Shown piece after piece: positions 38,172-47,413 of a stretch of 64,000 nt of DNA. The translations under genes and the position numbers were made by a program. Numbering within the stretch: position 1 is the first letter of the stretch; every line of letters starts with the position of its first letter. Below the pieces are notes generated by a model. It saw only the letters and a list, made by a program, of their open reading frames with translations, did not search any database and was not told where the DNA came from. This DNA comes from Bacteroidales bacterium. GTDB lineage: Bacteria; Bacteroidota; Bacteroidia; Bacteroidales; UBA1715. The stretch spans positions 124,001 through 188,000 of the forward strand of contig JAFXAU010000031.1 of assembly GCA_017516865.1 (NCBI GenBank), read 5' to 3'.

Positions 38172-39338
38172 ATGAAAACTATCTCTTTTCTAGTATTTTG
38201 CATTTTGTCGGTAGTCTTACTTTGCCTTGTCATACCTGTGGTGACTGCATGGAAAAACAGAACATACGACTACGTGAAGGACAAAATCCATACAGTACGA
38301 AATTTTTCGTTACGCAAAATAAAGCCTTTCTCCTACTGGGGCTGCATACACTTCATACTCTGCATTATTTTTGGATTTTTCACACGTTCTTCCGACAATG
38401 AAATTGTAAAGCTTGCGTATGAATTGTTTTACCTGATAGGATTTATCTTTTTTGCAATATTGAGAACAGACAAAGAAGGTCTTGTTTTTAAGATATTATA
38501 TATATGCATATTGCCAATGCCGTTTTTGACGTTAGGAATTGAATCAGATAGCGTTTCCAGACACGAAATCGTCAATTTTAATGGTTTGTACCCAATATCG
38601 ACGTGGATTCCTGTACTATTTACATCTGCCCATTGGTCATCTACCGAATTCATTAATCCAATGTTATGGGGCTTGGCATATAGGGAATATACGGGTGTTC
38701 TATACCTTTACAGCGTTGTCTGCGTGTATTCATGGTTTATCTTACGTATTTTCGGGATTAAATATTCTCCTCTAAAGTATATCTTTTTCTTATTGATTAT
38801 TTTAGAAGGGTTTAGGCTGATAGGGCACATGAACAGCTTATATAGTCTCCAATTAAACCTTTATTCACTCTTGTATCAGACAATATATTTATTTGTTTTC
38901 GGCATTACTTTAATTTCATTTTATGCAGGCATTCTTCAAATACGTTCTATCGGGGAATTTAGGTTATTTAATCTGTTTTTTACGTTAAACATGCCATTTC
39001 CCGTCTTTACTTTTTTTAAAGTAATCATTGGAGAACCCAAGGAAGGAATACTTTGTGGTGGAATATATCCTTTTCTGTCGTGGTTTAATGTTTTCACCAA
39101 GGGTGTCGATGCAGAAGATTACTTCAACTACAATCCAGTTAACACAGATCCTTATATTGACAATATTGACACAATTAGAAACACATTCAATCCGCTTAAA
39201 TGGAGTACAATAAGCAACGACTCACTTATGGGATATGTGTATATTCTGGCTGCTTTGTGCGTATTCTGTTTATTTAGTCGGATAAATTCGAGAATTTTCA
39301 AGCGGAAATACAAACATCTGTTAAAAGATGTAACATAA
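38172..39338 (+). CDS. Multi-pass membrane protein of unknown function
   Basis: 388 residues with about eight hydrophobic segments, starting with a helix at residues 4-26. A polar loop of ~60 residues near the C terminus (GVDAEDYFNYNPVNTDPYID) is followed by a last helix and a basic tail. No transporter or enzyme motif is seen. It begins 15 bp after the second GH29 gene, so it is probably cotranscribed. Codon use is AT-rich like the secreted protein at 33976. I cannot assign a family. Confidence 0.6.
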   Translation: MKTISFLVFCILSVVLLCLVIPVVTAWKNRTYDYVKDKIHTVRNFSLRKIKPFSYWGCIHFILCIIFGFFTRSSDNEIVKLAYELFYLIGFIFFAILRTDKEGLVFKILYICILPMPFLTLGIESDSVSRHEIVNFNGLYPISTWIPVLFTSAHWSSTEFINPMLWGLAYREYTGVLYLYSVVCVYSWFILRIFGIKYSPLKYIFFLLIILEGFRLIGHMNSLYSLQLNLYSLLYQTIYLFVFGITLISFYAGILQIRSIGEFRLFNLFFTLNMPFPVFTFFKVIIGEPKEGILCGGIYPFLSWFNVFTKGVDAEDYFNYNPVNTDPYIDNIDTIRNTFNPLKWSTISNDSLMGYVYILAALCVFCLFSRINSRIFKRKYKHLLKDVT

Positions 39339-39378
39339 AATCAGTCAGAGAATTTTCCAGCATTGGTCAAATGTCGTT

Positions 39379-39807
39379 TTATTTTTTTGTCGGCGTAACT
39401 CGTTTCCACGTCTGCGTTTCGCTAAAAAATAGCACGGAGCCTTTGACTTTCATCACGTTCTGACTTTCCAACCACAATTCTCCGTCACATATATATCCTG
39501 TCATCGGGTCAAGAATGCCATCGTCTTTCTCCCACTTGTTGCCTTTTTTCTCCAAGCCACGAATAACCATCAATCCAAGTATTGGTTTATTTTTATCGGC
39601 TCCCGAACATTTTGTACAGGTTGTATACACGCCAGCGATATTTTTCACAACCTCGCCATATAGTTTACCATCCTTTTTGTAAACTTTCACATGGCTCATC
39701 GCCTTGCCCGTCTTTGCGTCATACGTTTCCCAAATTCCTTCTTCCATCTGTGCAAACAAGGTCAGACTAAAAATGCTTACCACAAGCAATGACACGATTT
39801 TTCTCAT
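39379..39807 (-). CDS. DUF2147 family secreted protein
   Basis: 142 residues with a signal peptide (cleavage near LFAQ, ~20). The mature part shows the DUF2147 pattern: G-x-W near the start, SHVKVYKKDGKLYGEVV, the CTKC pair, GLMVIRGLEKKGNKWEKDDGILDP, and the closing TQTWKR. The family is a small lipocalin-like beta-barrel fold of unknown function in the periplasm. It is monocistronic, with a -7 box at 39825-39832. Confidence 0.85.
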   Translation of the reverse strand: MRKIVSLLVVSIFSLTLFAQMEEGIWETYDAKTGKAMSHVKVYKKDGKLYGEVVKNIAGVYTTCTKCSGADKNKPILGLMVIRGLEKKGNKWEKDDGILDPMTGYICDGELWLESQNVMKVKGSVLFFSETQTWKRVTPTKK

Positions 39808-39824
39808 TTCGATATTTTTTTCGG

Positions 39825-39832
39825 CAAAAATA
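39825..39832 (-). promoter_or_regulatory. -7 promoter box for the DUF2147 gene
   Basis: Minus-strand TATTTTTG, 17 bp before the start codon; no clear -33. Confidence 0.45.
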
Positions 39833-39893
39833 TTCCTTTCCTACAATTACAGAGCTTAATCCGACAAAATAATCGAACTTTTGAGCAAAAAAA

Positions 39894-39914
39894 AAGGACT
39901 CCGAAGAGTCCTCT
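39894..39914 (-). terminator. Terminator of the HU gene
   Basis: Stem AGGACTC / GAGTCCT around a CGAA tetraloop (39895-39912), with a T run on the minus strand, about 20 bp after the HU stop codon. The A/T runs on both sides could make it bidirectional. Confidence 0.85.
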
Positions 39915-39935
39915 TTTTTAACGTCTTTCCAAAAA

Positions 39936-40211
39936 TTATTTGTTAACGATTTCAGAAAGAGCTTTTCCAGCTTTGAATTGAGCAACTTTCTTAGCTGCAA
40001 TCTTGATTTCTTTACCAGTTTGAGGGTTACGACCTTTTCTTGCAGATCTTTTACCAACTTTGAAAGTTCCGAAACCAATCAATTGAACTGAGTTACCTTT
40101 TTTCAATGCACCTGAAACTGCTTTTACAAATGCATTAACTGCTTTTTCTGAATCAACTTTTGTCAAGCCAGATGCTTTAGCTACTTCTGCTACTAATTCT
40201 TGTTTGTTCAT
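39936..40211 (-). CDS. hup: HU-family DNA-binding protein
   Basis: 91 residues, the length of classical HU. It starts [18 protein letters not shown] and contains the signature [21 protein letters not shown] for the DNA-binding arm. It is a nucleoid-associated dimer that bends DNA. It has the best-formed promoter of the window upstream and a strong terminator downstream, fitting high expression. Confidence 0.96.
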   Translation of the reverse strand: MNKQELVAEVAKASGLTKVDSEKAVNAFVKAVSGALKKGNSVQLIGFGTFKVGKRSARKGRNPQTGKEIKIAAKKVAQFKAGKALSEIVNK

Positions 40212-40257
40212 AATAATAATTTTTTTATTTAAGTAAATGTTTTAATTTTAAACTCTA

Positions 40258-40288
40258 CAAACTTACGGATTTTCTCAATAACGACAAA
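40258..40288 (-). promoter_or_regulatory. hup: Promoter of the HU gene
   Basis: Minus strand: -33 TTTG (40285-40288), 19-bp spacer, -7 TAAGTTTG (40258-40265), about 47 bp before the start. Both elements match the Bacteroidota consensus. Confidence 0.65.
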
Positions 40289-40344
40289 GGATTTTGGCAA
40301 TTATTTTCACAGAAAATACGATTTTTGGCTTTTTTCATCATTTT

Positions 40345-41682
40345 TTACAATAATCGACTTGCCAATTCCGCTAATTCGCTCCGTTCTCCTTTAACTAAAT
40401 TCATGTGCGAAAACAGTAGTTGACCTTTCATTTTTGCACTCAAATGCGACAATCCATTGGAATAAATATCCAAATACGGTGAATCAATCTGCTGAATATC
40501 GCCGGTAAAGACAATCTTCGTCCCCTCGCCTGCTCGGGTTATAATAGTCTTAACTTCGTGCGGAGTAAGATTCTGAGCCTCGTCAATAATAAAGAACACA
40601 TGCGACAGTGAGCGACCACGAATATATGCCAGCGGAGAAATCTCCAATGTTCCGTCCGCCAACATTTCGTCGATTGCATTGATTCTCGCACCATTGTAGC
40701 GAAGATTTTGTTTAATTACTTGCAGATTGTCGAACAAAGGCAACATATATGGTTTGATTTTATCTTTTTCGCCGCCAGGCAAATAGCCTAAATCCTTGTT
40801 GCCCAGTGCCACAATCGGACGTGCAAGCAGAATCTGGTCGTAATTTTCATGTTGTTCCAAAGCCGCAGCCAAGGCCAAAAGCGTCTTTCCCGTACCAGCC
40901 GTTCCAGTAAGTGCCATCAGCTTCACATCGTCGTTCATCAACGAATGCAAGGCAAATGCCTGTTCAGAATTTCGAGGCTCAATGCCCATAACACGCGATT
41001 TATTCACACGAGAAATTTTCTTCGTCACAGGACTGTAATACGCCATGACAGATGTGTTGCCGCTCTGCAAGACAAAATATTCGTGTGTCGAAAATTCCGG
41101 CAACCCGATTTCTTTTGGCAGAATCGTACATTCATTCGTATGTTTTGCATACAATCTATTAATGTATTCAATGGCTATTCCGTCATACACTTTTACGCCC
41201 TCTTCTATTCTACCTATGTCTTTGATTTTATCGTTTTCGAAATCTTGAGCAATCAAACCGATAGATTTTGCCTTCATGCGAAGATTGATGTCTTTGGAAA
41301 CCATCACGACCGTTCTGTCGGGATGCTCCTCTTTCATCAAAACCGCAGTTGCAATGATCCTATGGTCGGGAATTTGTTCCGAAAATGCTTTTTTAACAAT
41401 TTCGGGATAGTGAGGCAATGTCTTTACAAACAATCTACCCAAACTTTCACCCAACGAAACTCCTTTCGAAAAGATAGTCTCGTTTGCCAGCGCATCTAAT
41501 TCACGCGTGAAATTTCGACTATTCCAGCCTAATTCGTCTTCGTTTTTCTTGAATTTGTCAAGTTCCTCGAGAACCGTTATTGGAATCACAACGTCGTTTT
41601 CCTGAAAAGCATAAATTGCTCTACAATTATGCAAGATAACATTTGTATCTAAAACAAAAATTTTCGGTTTCTTTTCTGCCAT
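40345..41682 (-). CDS. PIN domain-PhoH ATPase fusion
   Basis: 445 residues from the ATG at 41682; a start 27 bp upstream adds an unlikely hydrophobic leader. The N-terminal ~130 residues form a PIN nuclease domain (FVLDTNVILHN with the first acidic residues). The C-terminal part is a PhoH ATPase with Walker A TGTAGTGKTLLAL and Walker B FFIIDEAQN, plus FTGDIQQID. PhoH2-type proteins are RNA-unwinding ribonucleases in characterised cases; the cellular role here is inferred. Confidence 0.9.
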   Translation of the reverse strand: MAEKKPKIFVLDTNVILHNCRAIYAFQENDVVIPITVLEELDKFKKNEDELGWNSRNFTRELDALANETIFSKGVSLGESLGRLFVKTLPHYPEIVKKAFSEQIPDHRIIATAVLMKEEHPDRTVVMVSKDINLRMKAKSIGLIAQDFENDKIKDIGRIEEGVKVYDGIAIEYINRLYAKHTNECTILPKEIGLPEFSTHEYFVLQSGNTSVMAYYSPVTKKISRVNKSRVMGIEPRNSEQAFALHSLMNDDVKLMALTGTAGTGKTLLALAAALEQHENYDQILLARPIVALGNKDLGYLPGGEKDKIKPYMLPLFDNLQVIKQNLRYNGARINAIDEMLADGTLEISPLAYIRGRSLSHVFFIIDEAQNLTPHEVKTIITRAGEGTKIVFTGDIQQIDSPYLDIYSNGLSHLSAKMKGQLLFSHMNLVKGERSELAELASRLL

Positions 41683-41765
41683 AATTATACTTTCTAAAAA
41701 GAATTTCATAAAAATACAAAATTCTTCTTACATAGTATGGACTTTTCGGGATTTTTTCTGAAAAA

Positions 41766-42800
41766 TTACGACATCAATGCTGCAATGGCACGGGTTCTGT
41801 CAAACTGCTCCATAATTGTTTTCATTGTAACTGTCAGTGGCACAGCGAGAATCATTCCCGGAATATTCCACACATATCCCCAGAAGAACAACATTACAAT
41901 GATAGTCACCGTATTGATAGAGAACGTTTTACCCATAAATATCGGTTCCAAAATGCTACCAAATAATAATTGTATGGCAATGGCAAGCACGATAAAAAGC
42001 ACCGTAACCGACATTGTTGGCAGAAAAGTCACGGCAAACACACACATTATCGCCGTAGAAATAATAGAGCCTATCATTTGTATGAAATTCAGAATAAACG
42101 CAAGCACGCCCCAGAAAATCGGGAACTGCACGTCGAAACAATAGCACAAAATGCTGAACGAAATACCAGTAAGCAAGCTTATGATAATTTTCACAAAAAT
42201 GAATTTGGAAATACTCTTCTCTATAGTAATGTATGTCCGCATTGACGAAGTTTTATTTTTCAGCAACAAGACTTCCAGAATCCGCTGGCCATTGAACGAA
42301 CTTGCCAAGAGCAAAATCATAAAGAAAATAGACAGAAACACAATGGAAAACGTCTTGCGAACCGCGCTAAGTACATTGCCTGCATTTTCGTACAACGTTG
42401 AAACCAAATCAGTTTCCTGCAAATGTTCCAGAATTGTTTCTTCGTTCAATCCCACAATCACTGCCAGTCGGATCACAAAATCCTTGAAGTTCATATAAAT
42501 CTGTTGCCACGTCTGCACATCGGTGCCACGAATTTCCTGACTCGCAAGCTGCAAAATCCAGACACAGCATCGTGCCACGACCACAAAAGTAACAAAAATC
42601 ACTATTATCGCGACGAAACGAGGAATATTCATCCGTGCCGACCAACGAAGAAACGGCATGAACAACAAGGCAAAAAAACACGCCACGATTAAAGGGACAA
42701 AAATGTTTGATAATTCCTTCAATATGATGAACATCATTGGCAAAACCAACAACATCAATAATTTATTCGTCGTGTCGAGCGATGCAAACTTTCCTTTCAT
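41766..42800 (-). CDS. AI-2E family permease-like membrane protein
   Basis: 344 residues with about eight membrane helices, in the arrangement of the AI-2E transporter family: two helices near the N terminus, a long soluble loop (~75-150, DVQWTQQI-like region), then a helical block ending in the conserved FWGYVWNIPGMILAVPLTVTMK-type motif. The family includes a Na+/H+ antiporter and presumed exporters, so the AI-2 name should not be read as function. It has a promoter at 42818-42847. Confidence 0.88.
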   Translation of the reverse strand: MKGKFASLDTTNKLLMLLVLPMMFIILKELSNIFVPLIVACFFALLFMPFLRWSARMNIPRFVAIIVIFVTFVVVARCCVWILQLASQEIRGTDVQTWQQIYMNFKDFVIRLAVIVGLNEETILEHLQETDLVSTLYENAGNVLSAVRKTFSIVFLSIFFMILLLASSFNGQRILEVLLLKNKTSSMRTYITIEKSISKFIFVKIIISLLTGISFSILCYCFDVQFPIFWGVLAFILNFIQMIGSIISTAIMCVFAVTFLPTMSVTVLFIVLAIAIQLLFGSILEPIFMGKTFSINTVTIIVMLFFWGYVWNIPGMILAVPLTVTMKTIMEQFDRTRAIAALMS

Positions 42801-42817
42801 TATCTAAAACTTTCCGT

Positions 42818-42847
42818 CAAATGTACATAAAAACGAATATACACAAA
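42818..42847 (-). promoter_or_regulatory. Promoter of the AI-2E family permease gene
   Basis: Minus strand: -33 TTTG (42844-42847), 18-bp spacer, -7 TACATTTG (42818-42825), 17 bp before the start codon. Confidence 0.55.
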
Positions 42848-43073
42848 TAATATTGTATATTTATTCTTGCCCAACATAAAGATTTTTTTTGCCTGTGTTC
42901 TGTTTTTGCACAGGTATGTATTTCTTTTGTCAAAAAAATTGAAATAAACGATGTTTTCATAATTTATCAACACACGTAATTTCAATTCAAATTTTGATTT
43001 TATTTGCTATTGAGTCTTATAAAATCTTATTAAAACAAAAAGTACTGATACTCAACAGAAAACAATAAGAAAA

Positions 43074-46000
43074 ATGAAATTTACTCACTTACACGTTCAC
43101 TCGCATTACTCGATTCTCGACGGCATGTCGAAAGTGCCCGATTTGATTGAGAAATGTATGAAAAACGGCATGACGTCGATGGCCCTCACCGACCACGGCA
43201 ACATGTTCGGTATCAAAGATTTAAAAGACTCCGCCAACAGTTTCAATTCCAAACCGAAGAAAAAAGTTTCGGAGTGCAAGGAAAACATTGCCAAGGAAAA
43301 GGCCATAATAGAATCTGACGAAAAATCCGACGAGGAAAAAGAAAAAGCGAAAGCCCGACTGGCAGATTTGGAGGCAGAATTACCGAAACTTGAGGAAAAA
43401 TTGAACAATTTCGTGCCGTTCAAACCAATCATCGGTATTGAGGCGTACTGCGCCCGTCGTACATTATACGACCACGACAAGAACTACAAAATCTTTTCGG
43501 CAGAACGAGGAAAAGAAATAATTGTCGACCGTAGCGGTTGGCACTTGATTTTGTTGGCAAAAAACAAAAAGGGTTACCAAAATCTCTGTAAACTCGCGTC
43601 GATTGCCTATATTGACGGATTTTACGACCGTCCACGTATCGACAAAAATGTACTAAAGCAATATCACGAAGGACTGATTGTCTGCTCCGCCTGTCTCGGT
43701 GGCGAACTTCCCCAATTGATTATGGCGGGGAAAATTGACGAGGCCGAAAAAACAATTTTGTGGTTCAAAGAAGTGTTTGGAGACGATTATTACATTGAAT
43801 TACAGCGACATAAAACGGACAAGCCGAATGCAGAAACCACCACATACGAGAAACAGCAGAAAGTCAATCCAATTTTGATTGAACTTGCACGTAAGACAAA
43901 CACAAAAATCGTTGCGACAAACGACGTACACTTTGTGGAGGAAGAACACGGCGAAGCACACGACAGACTTATCTGTCTCAGCACAGGCAAAGATTACAAC
44001 GACCCAAACCGTCTTCATTACACAAAACAAGAATGGCTGAAAACGCCTGAAGAAATGGAGGCTATTTTTGGCGATATTCCCGAAGCATTGGAAAACACAC
44101 AGGAAATTGTCGAAAAAATTGAGGACTACGCCATCGATTCCGGACCAATTATGCCAATGTTCGACATTCCTAAAGATTTTGGAACTGTAGAAGAATACAA
44201 GAAAAAATTCACAGAGCAGGAACTTTTCGACGAATTTACCCGTAACGAAAAAGGCGAAGTCGTTCTTAGTCAAGAAGATGCCGAAAAGAAAATAAAAAAG
44301 TTAGGTGGCTATGAAAAACTATACCGTATAAAACTCGAAGCCGACTATCTTGCAAAACTCACTTGGGAAGGCGCACGCAAACGTTACGGCGACAATCTCA
44401 CCGATGAACAAAAAGAGCGAATAATCTTTGAACTTCACGTGATGAAGACCATGGGTTTCCCGGGCTACTTCCTTATTGTGCAGGATTACATTCGCGGAGC
44501 ACGCGAGGAATTAGGAGTATCGGTCGGACCGGGACGTGGTTCGGCGGCAGGTTCCGTAGTGGCTTACTGTCTGTGGATAACCGACCTCGACCCGCTCAAA
44601 TACGATTTACTGTTCGAACGTTTCTTAAATCCTGACCGTATCTCACTCCCCGATATCGACGTGGACTTCGACGATGACGGCCGTGCAAAGGTTTTGGACT
44701 GGGTTACGAAAAAATACGGAAAAGAAAAGGTCGCCCACATTATCACATACGGTACAATGGCGTCGAAATCAGCCATCGCCGATGTCAGTCGTGTACAAAA
44801 CATTTCTCTTTCTACCGTTAGTGCCATCAAATCACTCATTCCCGACAGGGATTTTGAGGTAAAAGACGTGATGGAAGTGGATAATTTGACCGAAGAACCA
44901 AAAAAGTTACCGAAAGTCAACCTCAAAAACTGCTACAAATACATCAGCGGACTAAAAACATACCTGAACGGCGAAGACAAAAACATTTCGTCGATGTTGA
45001 CCTACGCACAGGAATTGGAAGACACGAACCGACAAATAGGCATACATGCCTGCGGCGTAATCATCGGTGCCGACGACCTGACGAACTTCGCTCCTGTCTG
45101 TACAATCAAGGACAAAGACACAGGAGAAGACACCATTGTGACGCAATACGACGGTCACGTGATTGAAACTGTCGGATTGATAAAAATGGACTTCTTGGGA
45201 CTGAAAACGCTTTCAATTATAAAAGAAGCCATCAAAAACGTGAAACATCATACTGGCGAGATAATTGACATCGACAATATTCCGATAGATGATGAACTTA
45301 CCTATAAATTATATTGTCAGGGAAAAACAGTTGGCGTGTTCCAGTTTGAATCGCCGGGAATGCAGAAATACCTGAAAGAACTGCAACCGAACGTAATCGG
45401 CGACTTGATTGCCATGAACGCCCTCTACCGTCCAGGACCGATGGATAACATTCCATCGTTCATCAAGCGAAAACAAGGCAAGGAGGAAATTAAATACGAC
45501 TTGCCATGCATGAGCAAATATTTGAGCGACACATACGGAATCACAGTCTATCAGGAGCAGGTGATGCTTCTGTCACGTGAAATTGCGAACTTTACCCGAG
45601 GTGAATCCGACACTCTCCGTAAAGCAATGGGTAAAAAGCAGATAGCAAAAATGGAAGAATTGTTCGGCAAATTCATGCGTCAAGGTGTAGAAAAACAATG
45701 CAAGGAAAATCCGAACCTCACCGAAGAACAAGTCACCGAAATTCTCCGCCACATTTGGAAAGAATGGGAGAAATTTGCTTCGTATGCGTTCAATAAATCT
45801 CATGCGGCATGTTACGCATGGGTTTCGTACCAGACTGCATATCTCAAGGCACACTACCCTGCCGAATACATGGCAGGACTGCTGACAAACAGTATGGGTA
45901 CCCCTGCCGACATTTCAAAATTCATGGTGGAAGCACAATCTTTGGGAGTGAACGTACTGCCGCCAAGCGTGAACGACAGTGAACTAACGTTCTCGGTAAA

Positions 46001-47057
46001 CGAAAAAGGAGACATTCACTTTGGCTTGAAAGCCATTAAAGGTTTTGGCGAAAATATTTCGTTGGCAATCATCGAAGAGCGAGAGAAAAACGGGAAATTC
46101 CAAGATATTTTCGACCTTACAAGCCGTGTATCTCTTACTAGTAAAAACATTGAAATACTTGCATTTAGCGGCGCACTCGACTGTTTAGGATTGTCAAGAG
46201 ACACATACATAAGCATGAACAGCGACGGAGCTCCGTTCACCGAAACATTGGCGAATTTCTCGGCTTCGAAAAATAAAACGAAAGATAGTTCCATGCTTTC
46301 GCTGTTCGACGAAGAAGAAATCGACACGGGACATCCGAGTATTCCCAAACCACGGAAATTAGACCCGCTTTTCTTATTGGAAAAAGAAAACGAACTTATC
46401 GGAATATATCTGTCGTCGCATCCGCTTGACAAATATCTATTCCTGACGAACCTATTGCCAACCATCTCAATATCAGACCTCAATGCTCTCAACGAGCGTC
46501 CCGACTTGTATGACAAGGAAGTCTATCTTATGGGACTGACAGGGAACGTTCAGGCACGGACTACAAAAAATGGATTGGAAATGATTTCGTTTGACTTGAG
46601 CGATAAAAACAACACAAACAATTTTGCCCTGTTCAAAAGAGATCCGTCAAAATCATTCTATCAATCGTCGTCAGATCCATACGAAGATTTTAAGTCCCAG
46701 CAAATTGCCAACGAAAACATCATATTCCTACATGGGAAAATTAGACAGAAAAAAGACAAATCAGCTTACGAATTCAGGATTTCCGAAGTCTATCAGGCAG
46801 CGAACATCATACGACACATGAAAGAACTGCGACTGAAAATCAACGTAAAAGACATCTCGCAGGAGTTCATCGACACGATTGACCCGTGGTTTTCAAAAGA
46901 CGAGAAAGGTCTTCCCGTCCGTTTCGTTATCACAGACGAGCAAAACCTTAAAACTGAACTTCTTACACAAGACAACAGAATTAAGTTAGACGGGTCGTTT
47001 TTCACTGAAATGCAAAAATTTCCAATAAAAATAGATTTACAAAAAATTAAATTATAA
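43074..47057 (+). CDS. dnaE: DNA polymerase III alpha subunit
   Basis: 1327 residues, the replicative polymerase. Domains: PHP (HLHVHSHYS at 6-14), palm with catalytic acids D527 and D529 in PDIDVDFDDDGR, the HACGVII motif, thumb and fingers, helix-hairpin-helix region, OB fold near 1150-1230 and a tail. Within the PHP domain, residues ~58-114 are a Lys/Glu-rich insertion predicted to form a coiled coil. It partly explains the length, which exceeds the ~1160 of E. coli. trxA follows after 4 bp. The 273 bp upstream contain a weak CCTGTG...CACAGG hairpin (about 42892-42914) but no clear promoter. Confidence 0.97.
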   Translation: MKFTHLHVHSHYSILDGMSKVPDLIEKCMKNGMTSMALTDHGNMFGIKDLKDSANSFNSKPKKKVSECKENIAKEKAIIESDEKSDEEKEKAKARLADLEAELPKLEEKLNNFVPFKPIIGIEAYCARRTLYDHDKNYKIFSAERGKEIIVDRSGWHLILLAKNKKGYQNLCKLASIAYIDGFYDRPRIDKNVLKQYHEGLIVCSACLGGELPQLIMAGKIDEAEKTILWFKEVFGDDYYIELQRHKTDKPNAETTTYEKQQKVNPILIELARKTNTKIVATNDVHFVEEEHGEAHDRLICLSTGKDYNDPNRLHYTKQEWLKTPEEMEAIFGDIPEALENTQEIVEKIEDYAIDSGPIMPMFDIPKDFGTVEEYKKKFTEQELFDEFTRNEKGEVVLSQEDAEKKIKKLGGYEKLYRIKLEADYLAKLTWEGARKRYGDNLTDEQKERIIFELHVMKTMGFPGYFLIVQDYIRGAREELGVSVGPGRGSAAGSVVAYCLWITDLDPLKYDLLFERFLNPDRISLPDIDVDFDDDGRAKVLDWVTKKYGKEKVAHIITYGTMASKSAIADVSRVQNISLSTVSAIKSLIPDRDFEVKDVMEVDNLTEEPKKLPKVNLKNCYKYISGLKTYLNGEDKNISSMLTYAQELEDTNRQIGIHACGVIIGADDLTNFAPVCTIKDKDTGEDTIVTQYDGHVIETVGLIKMDFLGLKTLSIIKEAIKNVKHHTGEIIDIDNIPIDDELTYKLYCQGKTVGVFQFESPGMQKYLKELQPNVIGDLIAMNALYRPGPMDNIPSFIKRKQGKEEIKYDLPCMSKYLSDTYGITVYQEQVMLLSREIANFTRGESDTLRKAMGKKQIAKMEELFGKFMRQGVEKQCKENPNLTEEQVTEILRHIWKEWEKFASYAFNKSHAACYAWVSYQTAYLKAHYPAEYMAGLLTNSMGTPADISKFMVEAQSLGVNVLPPSVNDSELTFSVNEKGDIHFGLKAIKGFGENISLAIIEEREKNGKFQDIFDLTSRVSLTSKNIEILAFSGALDCLGLSRDTYISMNSDGAPFTETLANFSASKNKTKDSSMLSLFDEEEIDTGHPSIPKPRKLDPLFLLEKENELIGIYLSSHPLDKYLFLTNLLPTISISDLNALNERPDLYDKEVYLMGLTGNVQARTTKNGLEMISFDLSDKNNTNNFALFKRDPSKSFYQSSSDPYEDFKSQQIANENIIFLHGKIRQKKDKSAYEFRISEVYQAANIIRHMKELRLKINVKDISQEFIDTIDPWFSKDEKGLPVRFVITDEQNLKTELLTQDNRIKLDGSFFTEMQKFPIKIDLQKIKL

Positions 47058-47061
47058 CATT

Positions 47062-47376
47062 ATGGCACAACAAATTACAGACGCCAACTACAATGAACTG
47101 TTGGCAACAGACAAATTAGTGGTAATCGACTTCTGGGCTGAATGGTGCGGTCCATGCAGAAAATTATCGCCTGTTATTGAAGAACTTGCAAATGAATACG
47201 AAGGAAAAGTTCTCATTGTAAAATGCGACGCTGAGGAAAATATGGAATTAACTTCGAAATTTGGCATTCGAAATCTTCCTACCCTCCTATTCATCCGTAA
47301 CAACGAAGCCGTTGACCGTTTAGTCGGAGCAGTTCCAACAAATATGATTACAGAAAAAATTGAATCGTATCAATAA
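47062..47376 (+). CDS. trxA: Thioredoxin
   Basis: 104 residues, the complete thioredoxin fold with the WCGPCRK redox active site and the cis-proline region RNLPTLLF. It is a cytosolic disulfide reductase. The 4-bp spacing to dnaE indicates cotranscription, and the DUF58 gene follows within 40 bp. Confidence 0.95.
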   Translation: MAQQITDANYNELLATDKLVVIDFWAEWCGPCRKLSPVIEELANEYEGKVLIVKCDAEENMELTSKFGIRNLPTLLFIRNNEAVDRLVGAVPTNMITEKIESYQ

Positions 47377-47413
47377 TCACAACTGCACAATCTAACAATG
47401 TTCGTTGTGCGTT

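Noticed and set aside
42892..42914. Hairpin CCTGTG...CACAGG upstream of dnaE as a terminator or riboswitch
   Set aside because: A stem of only six pairs with an 11-nt loop and no clear T run or conserved aptamer; too weak to call.
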